Positions 23,865 through 37,500 of a stretch of 64,000 nucleotides of DNA are shown here, piece after piece; within the stretch, counting starts at the first letter, position 1, and every line of letters starts with the position of its first letter. The stretch is taken from NCBI RefSeq assembly GCF_001649575.2, contig NC_051443.1, forward strand, positions 19,326,447-19,390,446, written 5' to 3'. The position numbers were made by a program, and so were the translations under genes. This DNA comes from Kryptolebias marmoratus. Taxonomy: Eukaryota > Chordata > Actinopteri > Cyprinodontiformes > Rivulidae. The notes under the pieces were generated by a model. It made no database searches and was not told where the DNA came from. It worked only from the letters and a program-made list of their open reading frames with translations.

Positions 23865-26800
23865 GGTGCCTCTCCACAAAGACTGACAGCCACCGCTCCA
23901 TCAGATGGGAATTTCAACAGGAACTGTGCCTAAGATACAAAAGCAAAATATAAAATTAAAAATATAATAGTACTCTTTAGAAATGTTGAGAATTGTTGTT
24001 TTGTGATTCATAAGCACGAACGTTAGATAAAGTAGTTAGTGCTTGAGAAATGTATTGTTGAAAACAGACTGCAGCCGGCCATAGAAAACCAAAGCAAATC
24101 AAAGAAATCAGGTTTTGTTTACCGATTGTTTCCGAGCAGTTCTGTTCTTGAGCTGCACACCTACACATGGCTCTGTGGGAGGCTGCTGCATTGTCAGATA
24201 TTAAGCTAGATTTCTTTATTTTGCTCTCAGATGCCTCTATGTGTGAGTGTGCTGTAGATTTCCACACAGAGAACATAGAAGAAGACAGAGCAAAACTATT
24301 TTTAAGACAACTGCAAGCTGTTATTGGCTGGTGTCTACAAAACCTGCAACCCAAAGACATCTGGGACAAACACCATTATATTGCTGAACTGTCCATGTTT
24401 TTTAAGTCTCATATTAGAACATCTTGTGTGATCTGATAATTACTTTCTAAAAGTTTCATTAAAATCCAGCCAGTGGTTCACAAGATGTATTTTGCTAACA
24501 GGCAGGCAGAGTCGACAGAAATAGCTGATGGCAAAGTTTTGAACACAGATCTGGTGCAATCAGTTTGTGCTCAAAGTATGTCTTGGATATGACTCTCAGA
24601 TACAACCACTCCAGATTTCCCTACAATATCTGTAAACTTGGCTGAGTTGCAGCTATTTTTGTATTTGCTGAGACTGCTTAGCTGTGGCCTCCATCTTGAA
24701 TGGGGTTGACACAGGCAAAAACATTATCGCCATCAGTGGCGGCATAATAATAATGTCATAAATAGATGCTGGAAACACAATCAGAAATACTAATCACCTA
24801 CTCTGAAACACAAGTCGACGTAGCTCCTTCCAAACAAACCATCCGTGGAGCCTCGAATTTTACCCAACACATTATGTTAGGTGTTAATTAATTCATGCAA
24901 ACACATCTAGTTTTGCAAATTTCACTTCTGATAAGCAGATACAGCGTAAAAAAAATGTCTCTAAGAGCAAAGTTTCAGTCTGCTTTTGAAGTCAGTTATA
25001 CAACACGCATAATCATTATCTGAACCGAAGCACTTTCTTGCATAATTTCAACAGCACATTTTCCATCGCTTAGGCCACTCTGCTTATATTCTTGAAATCT
25101 GAAAAATGGAATAAAAAAAATTAAAAAAAGAAAAAGGATGCAATTTGCATCAGAGCTTCAGGAGGATTATGGAGATGTAATTGTATGCCTGAGAAACTTA
25201 ACAGATACATAAAAAAACAAAAGGAAACCTTAAAATAAACAAGACAGTGGGTGCTCCAGCCAAGTGTTGAATAAGCATCATATGTGGGAGGAGACACCCA
25301 CTTCAGGTGGCCTTCATGCCTATATATAGGCAAAACTAACCAGAAGAATGCTAATGGCTGTTTCATGGGAAGCTGCTTGTATCTTTTGTTTCAAAATGGC
25401 TGCACAGTTACATTATTTTCAGACGTTACATCACACCAAGAAAGCCTGATTTTCTACTCTGCTCAGCATTTACTGCGCCGTCCAAGTGTTGCTTATTTCT
25501 GGCAGAAAAGACATATTCTGGCCTTCGATTTTTCCGAACAGTGTATTCTAAAAAGCAGACAAAGTACCGCTCATGTGAAATGGTGCTATTAGCACGGAGC
25601 TGAAAATAAAGCTCCTGAAATCCAGTTTTAAAAGCAATCTCCGCCTCTTAAAATTATCACAACATTCCCAGATCAGAACACTAAGCCTCAGCGCGGCTGA
25701 GAAAAATACAGAGTCGTGACACTAAAAAATCACAGCTACAGCAGGCTTTTTATATCTAAGGAGCGGAGGCTACTTATCATGCTTGACCTACTTTGATAAA
25801 CTGTAAGAAACACATGAAGTCATATTTCCACTTACACCACAGGCAGTTTGTGGAGTTTCATAACTGATAATGACATGACAAACCTCTTTGCAGCCTGGCA
25901 AGTGTAGAAATTTGCTCAAAGTATCAATCAATTAGAGAGCGGCTTGATGCATGCTGTTAAAGCAAACAGTGACTTCTGTTAATATTTTGCCATCAGCAGC
26001 CAATATTTGCAAAGGAAGTTTAAGACAACACCAAAACCACTGTTAGTCTAGCTCAGATCGGATCGACACAAAACAAAAATGCATCCAAACCTTCAACAAA
26101 ACTTGTGGAATATCAAAAAACAGGTGCTCAGCAACTGGTGTTAATTCACAGTAAAGATAAAAAAAAAATCATCAGACATCTGTGGACCGAAACATCACAT
26201 CAAGAGACAGGATATTATAAATAATGGAACTGCGGGATAAAAGCCTTTAACTTCCCTGATCCAAGATGATCACAGCAGCATCACGACGAACAAAGGCCAG
26301 ATGAGCCAGATGCTGCGTAGCTCCAGATGCCATGCGATGCCTCTTATTACCATAATCACATGACCTAACCTTTACGATCTGAGCATGAAGGGAGGTGAAG
26401 GGAGTACTTATTAAAGCCTGGGGTTCCAATCTACGTATAGCATTAATGGTGAGACGGACACGGTCCTACAAGCGTACCAGCACAGAACAGGGCCATCTGG
26501 ATCAGAGCAGGATCCCCAGCTTCATTAAAAGATCAACAGGCCAACACTGTCAGCGATCTGCAGCAGATAAGCTTCTGTAAATGGAATGAAGGATGTGCTG
26601 GAGTTACTTAACTACACTGTTCTCGCACGGCTGATTATACCAAAGAATCTGAAAATGGTAACACTGAGCAACAACCTACGAATCAACAGCAAACATACCT
26701 AGAACGTCAAAGGTACAATTAGGGGAATGTTCTTAATTAATCACCAATATGACATTCATCTAGAATACTTCTTCGTAAATAACACATACAAACAAACAGT

Positions 26801-28000
26801 ATGACAAATGTTGTGTTTTAACAACATTTTTAAAAGGACGCCAGGTGCAGCCAGGTAACGTGCAAATAAAGCATACAGTATAATACATTTATTAATACTT
26901 TAAAAGGGAGAAACGTTACGGCGTCCTTTCCAAGGCACAAAAATTGCAATTTGAAACAAATTAAAATAAATTACCTTTAAAATCCTTCAAAAAACTCGGA
27001 CACGTACATTCACCTATATTAGTCAGACTGTTTTGCAAACTAAAAACAGCTTTTTATCAGCAGATCAGGAAATGATAGGTGGGGCATCGCCTACTATATA
27101 GTCATATAATGTTTTTTTTTTGAACCTCAAGTAGTTGTATCCTTTTACACCACCTTCAAGTTCAAACAAACACTATATAAACATCAAATAACTGAGAGCT
27201 CACGAGATAACTATGATTTACTAAACCATAGATGTTTAACAATGTCCTAAAGTATCATTTCTGACAATGTTCAAAAAAGCAAATTATAAACAAACTAAAT
27301 GATCACCAGGATCTGGTCTGAAATAAGGTCCTAAATGACACCTGTTAAGACAAGACATGGTGACACTGATTGTTATTACTGGTGGTTAAAACTTATCATT
27401 ATTTTAACTGTGTTCATGCCATCAGACTAAAAGAAATTCTAAATTTTGATAATACTAGCATTCAGTTCAGATTAACAATAGCGTCTGGGCAAGAATTAAT
27501 GTTATGCAATTTAGGATTTTCATTGTAACTTATGCTGCATAATCCCAAAGACTATTAAAATGTTTTAATGCGAGTAGTTGATAAATTCTCATATCTAACA
27601 CGTCAAGACATCATTAAACCACGAATCCGACGAACAAATCGTTAACATTAACAGGGAACACGGGAATTCGCTCTCAGCTTTTCTGCTGGAAGGTAATAAT
27701 AGCTAACTTATTAGCGACTTGTTCACGTTGACTTTGACGGGTTTTTAGATAAAATAAAAAATAAAAAAGCTACGGCGTTTTCGTCGTCTCGGGTCCCAAA
27801 GCGAGCTACCTCGGCTCTTTAGGCGTCAAAGTCGAGCGGCTCGGCTAACGTTAGCAGCTGCAACATCTGTCACGATACAGCTGCTGTTGCGGAAATAGGC
27901 GTTCAGTGATGCTAGTGCGACTCTCCCGATGTCGCTGGTAGTAGCGTTCAGCCGACAACACAGCCGCTGAAGACGTGCTCTGACACGCATTAAGCCTTAC
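23865..28000 (-). other. camkk2: 5' UTR segment and first intron of camkk2
   Basis: Upstream of the start codon an acceptor 'cttag' near 23931 closes a long intron that opens at the gtaagg donor at 27999-28000. Apart from the family A repeat at 24.4-24.8 kb I see no genes or conserved-looking blocks. The interval is A/T-rich. Confidence 0.5.
24425..24765 (+). repeat. Dispersed repeat family A with terminal hairpin
   Basis: This forward copy lies in camkk2 5' intronic DNA. It contains 'catt aaaatccagccagtgg', 'ttttgctaacaggcagg', 'gcttagctgtggcctcc' and 'atcttgaatggggttgac'. It ends in a hairpin near 24744-24770 with stem 'attatcgcc' against 'ggcggcataat'. Confidence 0.6.
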
Positions 28001-28195
28001 CTTGTTGTGTTGCTACGTTTTAAATTAAAACAAGGTCCCGTCTCCAGAAGTAAGAGCAGCTTCTGCCAAGCTAGCTGTTTTGACAAACGGGGAGTGTGTA
28101 GCAGGGACTCTGACAGCCGTTGTTGTGATGACGGTGTTGTGCCAAAAAAAGGCACCCTCCCCCGTCACGGGAAGCTCAGTCGTATTCGCTGAAAA
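28001..28195 (-). promoter_or_regulatory. camkk2: CpG-rich first (noncoding) exon and promoter region of camkk2
   Basis: The minus-strand sequence ends in 'caacaag' followed by gtaagg, a good donor. The surrounding 27.78-28.18 kb is locally CpG-rich compared with the AT-rich neighbourhood. No ATG-initiated frame joins camkk2 in this exon, so it is read as 5' UTR. The transcription start is estimated, not seen. Confidence 0.5.
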
Positions 28196-28979
28196 AAAAA
28201 AGAGAGATCAAAAGTAGGAGGAAAAAAACTGGTTTGTGTTTGCTTGCAACTATTACGAAAGTGTACAGATATTCTATTTTGATGTGTATGTAAATCAGGG
28301 GTGCGCCTGAGAGCTTCCTTGAAAAGCGCTTCCCGTGATGAGGATGCGTTTGACGGAAGGGGTGCTTTTTTTAGCACAACACCAACCGAGCTAAACAACT
28401 GCATCCCGTGCTTTACATACAAGAAGCGCATGCATTTAAGGTTAAAATGTGCTTCAAAATATACTCAGAGAAATGCGTTTCATCCGCGGACGAGGCGCGC
28501 ACCGCCCATTGCTCTTCTTTTTGTTCAAAGCACAAAACATTTCACGGTTCCCGATTTCTGTTCCAAACATTTAATAGCCAAGAGCCCCCACTTTTGGCGT
28601 ACTTGGGAAATGCAACATTTGGACATATTTTAACTATTGTAAAATACTTTGTTGTATTAAAACTCAAACTGAAGAATGAAACAGCTGATTTTTTTCAGCC
28701 CAACATAAACAGTAATTCATTGGTTTACATAAAACAATTTTCCACCTTTACTTGACTATACAGATATTTTGTTACATTAATAGATTACTTGCAAAAGTCC
28801 ATATTGGTAGTCAGATTTTTTTATTTCTTCCATATAAAAACTATAAAGCTAAAGCAATAAAGTTTCACCATAAGCAACTTGTAAAACTTGGCTTCAGTGA
28901 GGTAAAGTACTATAAAAGTAGTTTTACAAAAGTAAAGTTGAGTCAAGGAGAGGATAAGAAACAATAAAACTGAAATATG

Positions 28980-28985
28980 TTTATT
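28980..28985 (-). terminator. snrpd3: snrpd3 polyadenylation signal
   Basis: AATAAA on the minus strand, 112 bp beyond the snrpd3 stop codon, gives a short 3' UTR typical of a housekeeping gene. Confidence 0.6.
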
Positions 28986-29096
28986 TTCATACAAAATAAA
29001 ATCAAAGTGATAAACCGCAGAGCACAAGATTGCAAAGAATACCAAACTATTTTGAATCAAAAGATGACAAAATTAAACAAAGACTGAACGGGAAAG

Positions 29097-30914
<1,818 letters not shown>

Positions 30915-31200
30915 TCAAAAGGTCTTCCTGGAACACAAACCAATGTTACAACCCTTCTGCTCACCACGTTTCCTGCTACACAAGGCTGACCAAATCTGGA
31001 AACCATAAGTTTGTTGTGTTTGTGGCCACAGATTGGTGCCCAAGTTGATCAATCTGAATCAGAACCAAATCACACAGCAATAGAAAACGATGATTGTTTC
31101 TGATAAATAATGTTTTCCAAATTATGTGGCTGTTTAGGTCCTTGAGTATCCCTTACCTAAATAAACCTGTGACCCAGATGCACTAGAACAAGGGTCAATT

Positions 31201-31383
31201 CTGGTCCTTGAATGCCACTATCCTGCATGTTTTACCCGTTTCTCTGCTCCAACACACCTGATTTGAATCAATGGGTGATTAACAGGCTTCTGCAGAACAT
31301 GAAGAGGTAATTTAACCACTGAATCAGGTGTGTTGGAGCAGAGAAACAAGTAAAACATGCAGGATAGTGGTCTTCAAGCAACC
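31201..31383. mobile_element. Short MITE with about 55-bp inverted ends
   Basis: The left end contains 'actatcctgcatgtttta' and 'ctgctccaacacacctgatt'. The right end contains 'caggtgtgttggagcag' and 'taaaacatgcaggatagt', their reverse complements. The two ends are separated by about 70 bp. This compact 'ccaacacacctga' element is very common in fish. It lies in the first snrpd3 intron. Confidence 0.7.
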
Positions 31384-32096
31384 CCTTTCATGGAAATGCT
31401 ACTGTTCATCCAAAAGGTCTTTTCCAGCTAGATGAACCACCATACCCTGCAAAACTGGTCCAAGAGTGGTTTAATGGACCTTCAGCTCTCAGTCCGATAG
31501 TAATGATCAGATATGGTGGGGAAAGTTTGTGCAGGAGACTTAATCAGACCTTCAGAAGTCATGACAACACTGGCCAGGGATGCTTCTAAGTCGTAGATGG
31601 ACGGTCATAATTCTATAGCTGATTATCTCATCAGTAAACCGAAACAGAGTTAAGTCTATTGATTTAAGTATTTAAGCAAGGTTTATTCACAGGTTTACTT
31701 CCTAAACAGTTTTACTAGTGAGTAAAACATCGTAACTGTGTACTGATTGGTCTGGAGTCAAATGTAGCTTCGAGCTAAGTTAGCTACCTTAGCTAGCAAG
31801 GCTACTTTCCTGTACTATTTAGCTACTACAACTAAACTTCTATACAATTTACTGGTAAATTTGACACTAAATAAATTATTTTAAGTCATTAAGTTATTTA
31901 ACTAGTTCTAATTTAATATTTGACCATTTTTAAGCAAACCAGATTCAGTTCGAAAAATACGCGTAGCCAAGCTACAAATGAATGAAAAGAACTCCCAAAC
32001 GCAACTCAGACGTAAACCGATAGTAAAAGTAAAACGAGGGGAAACTGCATTTCTTCTCGGTAGTTAGTATTTCTTGTTATACTTACCTCAAATTGC

Positions 32097-32260
32097 GTTT
32101 AAAATTGTTTGCTTTGTTGTTGTTTCTTCCTGAGCAATATTCTGCAACGTGCGCTGGACGCTACCGCAGATCTTTGGAGCCCTTTTTTCCGCCTCCAACG
32201 GTGGGTCAACAGGAGTGCTTCCTGTGTCACGTGCCGCGGTGCATTGTGGGATATGTCGTT
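32097..32260 (-). promoter_or_regulatory. snrpd3: snrpd3 first noncoding exon and promoter
   Basis: A gtaagt donor at 32091-32096 closes a 5' UTR exon whose start I place near 32150-32200. Just upstream on the minus strand lie CACGTG (32228-32233) and 'tcccacaatgc' (32241-32251), which resembles the ZNF143/SBF element of housekeeping promoters. No TATA box is evident. Confidence 0.5.
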
Positions 32261-32269
32261 TTAGAATTA

Positions 32270-34470
32270 AAACCTAAATCCAACTCATCTAAACCTTGTT
32301 TTTATAGCACTTTTTAAACACAAGTGAAACACAGTGTGATTAACAAAAAGAAAACCAAAAAATAAAAAAAATAATAAAAATAAAAGTAAGAACCAAATTG
32401 AACTTAAATGGGTAAAGTTTTAAAGGAAATATTTTGACACCCAGCTAAAGTGGCATAGGAACTATAACTTATAAATGTCTGCTTACCTGGAGCTGAATCT
32501 TGAAATGCTATAAATACACACTGATATTTGTTTAAATACATGTATATTTTTATTAAATGAGGTGCATCAGTTGTTGACTACATTTTCCCTATCACTGAAG
32601 TAAGGTTTGTCAAAGACATCTGAATTTTCTGATAATATTACTACAATATGAAAATGTACACAAAATTGCAAAAAAAACATTAATAAAACATTTGATTCAG
32701 TAGCACAGTCGATTTGCATGTTCTTTCTAAAATGACACACAACAGTTTTGCATCCCATTGTCATCATGGCTCCAAGCTGACATTTACAACTTTATGGCAT
32801 TCCATAAAAAGGCTCAATGGTAAACTTTTTTTTCTTCTTGGAAAAATGACTCACAGACAAATCACCCATAACCACATAATTTTCATGATCTTTATCTCGT
32901 CCTTGTCAAAACAACATTACACACAAAACAAAGAATTAAAATGAAAGCTTCATTTCATTTTAATATCCCGGGATATGATCACAAAGTGTACCAAACAACT
33001 GATATGCATAGGATTAGAATAAATATAAAGCGCATATTATATACATACCCATGTATGTTTATTCTGGGAGACATCTCTACGGGATTGCTATGAGGTACAT
33101 AAAAGTAGCCTAATGCAGGTCTTTCCCACAGGGGAAGAGCTTTTTAATGGGAAAAGAGACCGCATAATGGGATAATAAAAGACATCATCAAATGAACCTT
33201 CATTTGATTTTCATTGCATTTGGCTCATTGACTGGCGTCAGTGGCCTGGCTACTCTGTAAACACCTCTTGGTGAGTAAGTTTGTGGCCATGCACTTTACA
33301 TGTGTGTGCTTCCATATGAATGCATGTGCAGTTTTACTATGTCTGTGTACAAGTCAAACTCTGAAAGTCGTAGCATAACATATATATGGAGTTGTATTTG
33401 CTAAGTTCAAATAAGCCCTTTGTTTTGGCTGATAGGTAGTTTGTTTGTGTACATCTGTGCCTTTGAATCTTGTCACACAGATGTTGAAATGGCAACAGCC
33501 ACATGTTGCCTGGCAGCTATCTAATCACCGATCAAGCCTTCAAGCTATCATGGGTTCTGCAGTTATCCATGCATTTGAGAAATTACATTGAAGTAGAGCT
33601 TTACTGAAGCAGTGGTGCGTCATCAGAATATATTACACTCCTCCTCAGGTTCTAACATCATGTACTGATTACACATTTATTATAACAACTTCTGTCTATC
33701 ATATACAGCATGTAAACACTTCATCTATGACATTATGTCTGTGTTTCAGGGCAAAACACTTCATTACTGTCATTCATAGGTTTCAATAGAAAGTAGCAAC
33801 AGCTCCATAAAGACACTGACAGTATATTACCTGATGCAGGAATATAGGTGCAATTCAAAAAATAAAATGCAGAATGTAATATATTCCAATAAACATGTAT
33901 ATTCTTCAGATAGTTTTCACATTTTGTTTTTTGTCATAATTATTTTAACATTAATTCAAATTGTTTTTACACATCAATCTTCAGAATTTTTTTTAAGAAA
34001 AACTAAACTGTTATTAGTGTTGTCATAATGTAATAAAAACACAAAATTATAAAGAAAAACTTTAAAGAGTTTGAAACTTTCTGCAGTTTTTTTCACATTA
34101 AGACGCACAATTTGTATACAATTAAAAAATTGACACACCACCATAGTTGACCTTGTTGGGAAACCATAAGCATTAGCACAAACTCAGCATCTACCTGCTT
34201 TGAGCATTTTGTTTTCTAGTTTATGCATATAGAAGAGCTATATCACAAATAATATATATGACTTCAAAGAAAGATTAAAGGTCTAGAATTTCTCCAAATG
34301 TTAATTAGTTGACATCAAATGAATACTTTCTGAGATTTTTATTAAAATCAATCCATTCATGAGATATCTCCTAACACTACAGACAATACATACACATACA
34401 TACACAAACAGACATGAATTAAAACATTATTGCCTTTCGCCTTAGGCGGCAGGCAATGAACAAAAACCAC
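32270..34470. other. Intergenic region between snrpd3 and adora2a, no gene seen
   Basis: The stretch is A/T-rich with no convincing exons on either strand. A minus-strand AATAAA near 32549 could mark a longer adora2a 3' UTR. Family A repeat sequence occupies about 34285-34460. Confidence 0.5.
34285..34460 (+). repeat. Dispersed repeat family A, partial, with terminal hairpin
   Basis: A partial forward copy with 'ttctgagatttttattaaaat' style text and 'catgagatatctcctaaca'. It is followed by the terminal hairpin, in which 'attgcctttcgcc' pairs with 'ggcggcaggcaat' at about 34429-34457. Confidence 0.5.
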
Positions 34471-34471
34471 T

Positions 34472-34477
34472 TTTATT
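34472..34477 (-). terminator. adora2a: Candidate adora2a polyadenylation signal
   Basis: AATAAA on the minus strand about 100 bp after the adora2a stop. A longer 3' UTR is possible. Confidence 0.35.
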
Positions 34478-34577
34478 GTTGGCGCTGATTTACTGAGACT
34501 TCATTAATGCTGTCATGTTTGCACAACACTGGGTGTCACGGTGTTAAAACCTGTTTTTGTGCAAACAGTCAACTTTG

Positions 34578-37500
34578 TCATGAAACCTCAGTGATATTTG
34601 TGGAGCAGGTACAATCTGTCTGATTTGGGGAGTGAGTTTGAATGTTTGCAAAAGCAATGCAGCTTCCTCCGTCTTTGAGCTCTAAAACACCTGCTGCTTC
34701 CTGTAAACACATGACTGATTTTGATGCATCCTGTGAAGAATATGTCATGGTCCCACTCGTTACATGGTGTCCATTGGGTACATAGCTGCTCGGTGCATTA
34801 TCTGAACTTGATGTCCAGCAGCTAGAAAGTTCATGTGCATCATTGTGTCTCGTTTGATCAGGAAAGGGGTCCAGAATGTAGCTGTTTACTACCGTGCCAC
34901 ATGTCGAACCCTCTTTACTGGATTGGGAGGTCCGTCTGATGCTGTTACTCCCAACTCCCCTGCCATCAGCGTTCTCAACCCCAAGCTCTTGTCTACTTTT
35001 CAGGATGTGTTGGTAAAAAATCTTCCGAAACGTCTGCCTGAACTCTCGAATGCGGTAGGCGTAGATGAAGGGATTCACAACAGAGTTAGCGTGGGAGAGG
35101 ATGATGGCAATGTTCATCACCCAGATGTGTGGGCGTTTGCAGCCCTGACACAGGTGGTTGAAACAATTGATGATGTGCAGAGGAAGCCAACAGAGAGCAA
35201 ACAAACCCACAATTATGGCCAGCGATTTAGCAGCGTGCACTTCCTTCTGCAGGACTGAACGAGACGAGCTCGAAGCCGGCACTTTCTGCCCAGGAGTAAG
35301 TGTGTGCTCAACTTTGACATTCATCAGTCGGAGCTGCCGCAGAGCCACCATAAAGATGTTGACGTAGATGACCAGCATGACTAGCAGAGGGACCAGCACA
35401 CAGCCAAAGAAATTGAAATAGACCATATAGTTCAGGGTGACTACTTTCTCAAACAAGCACTGGGTCATGCCTTCAGGACAGCTGATGTTTCCCTCTGTGG
35501 TGATGCTGGAGTTCCACCCTGTGCAACAAAAACAAAAAAATACTGTCAGTTTTTTTCCCTAATTCTTAATTATATCAACTAAATAAATTTCACCATAATA
35601 GAAAATGTGCATGAGATAACCCATTTAGAGGTAAAAATACAAGCATAGTTTGGGTCTCAGAAACCAGCCAAAGTGGAGTACAGCCCAGTGTATCTCTCCT
35701 GCCGGTTTCAAGCAAATGGTGAGGGTTGTATCAGGAAGGGCATCCAGCGTAAAACACTTTTGCCAAAGCAAACATCCAAGGCCTGGGTTAACAATGCTGT
35801 TGACAAACAGGGTGTCATCAGAAATTGTGCTGCTGTTAGTCAAAGACCACGAGGGGGAAACGTGCCAAGAGACAGAGGGAGAAGAGGAAAGGTTAGAGTG
35901 TAGAACTGAGGGTAGCAATTCTAAATGTAGGGACAATGACAGGTAAATGTAGAGAGCTGGCTGACATGATGCAGAGAAGGAAAGTAGATCTGTTATGTGT
36001 GAAAGAGACCAAGTGGAAGGCCAGCAAAGCTTGCTGCATTGGGACAGGGTTTAAGCTATTTTACCATGGTGTGGATAGAAAGACAATGGACATTTTGGTG
36101 AAGGAAACAGAGGAGATGAGGAAGTGATGGGCAGGTTTGATGTCAAGTAAAGGAACCAGGAAGGACAGATGGTGGTAGATTTTGCCAAGAGGATGAAAAT
36201 GGCTGTAGTCAACACATACTTCCAAAAGATGGAGGAACACTGGGAGGCCTACAAGAGTGGAGGCAGGAGTACGCAAGTAGACTAGACTGTAAACTAGACT
36301 TAGACTAGAGGTGTCTATTTCTGAGGAGCAGTGTGGTTTTATGCCAAGAAAGAGCACCACAGATGCCATTTTTGCTTTGATGATGCTGACGGAGAAGTAC
36401 TTCATTGTGTTTTTGTGGCTTTAGAAAAGCCATATGACAGGGTGCCAAGGGAGGAGCTGTGGTGTTGTATGAGGAAATCTAGAGTTGAAGAGAAGTATGT
36501 CAGACTGGTACAGGACATGTATGAGGACAGCAGGACAGTTGTGAGGTGCGCTGTAGGACCGACAGATAGCTTCATTGTGGAGATGGGACTGCATCAAGGA
36601 TTGGGTCTGAGTCCCTTCTTGTTTGCTCTGGTGATGAACAGACCAACAGATGAGGTCAGGCAGGAATTCTCGTGGACTATGATGTTTGCAGATGACATTG
36701 TGATCTGTGGTGAGAACAGGGAACAAGTGGAAGAGAACTTGGAGACATGCCTCATGTCTTTATTTCGTGTGGAAAATAAGTGGACTGAAAAACAGACAAT
36801 GGGCCAACGTGGAACTCACACACAATCTCATAATGGGCTTTTTCTTCAGCCTCTTTATTGTACAAGAAGAAAATACACACAGATATGCTGACTGTTTCCA
36901 AGACTGGACAATAAACAGGATACGACAAGATTCAACCAACAAGATTCAGCCTAATGATTAACAAAACATTCATGTGTTTTTCTTGCACAAAGACATCTTT
37001 GACAATAGTTTTCATATGAAATTTATAGAAGTGACATTATTAATATTGCAAGTAAACACGTCTCACCTGTGTTCCAGCCAAACATCGGTGTGAGTCCGAT
37101 GCCAACTGAGAGAATCCAGCACAGTGCTATGATGAACTTCGCCCTCTGACCCGTCACCAAGCTGTGGTACCTGAAAGGTTGAACAGAACCCCAGTGATAC
37201 CGTATACTGAGAAATGTTTTGTTTAATCTTTGTGAAAATATAAAATAAAGTCAAAATCTGCCAATATTTTTAAAAAAGGCTGTGCAATGAAGTCTAACTA
37301 TATCATTTATATATTTGTCTAAAACAGAATTTAACTTCAACTTCAGCTTTGTAAAACAGGTGTAGATTAATCAGCTCATGTCTATATTTGTACCCTGCCT
37401 GGCTTGTTCACAAATTTGCCTATTAAAATGAACACATTAAATGTTTCAATGTGTAGACGTGTTGTCATCCTGATGTTATGATACATGAGTCTGCATATAG

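Noticed and set aside
24167..24436. Plus-strand open frame of 89 codons in the first camkk2 intron
   Set aside because: The start looks protein-like, but there are no splice sites or recognisable family and the end runs into family A repeat sequence.
34833..35258. Plus-strand open frame of 141 codons
   Set aside because: It is the antisense shadow of the last adora2a exon.
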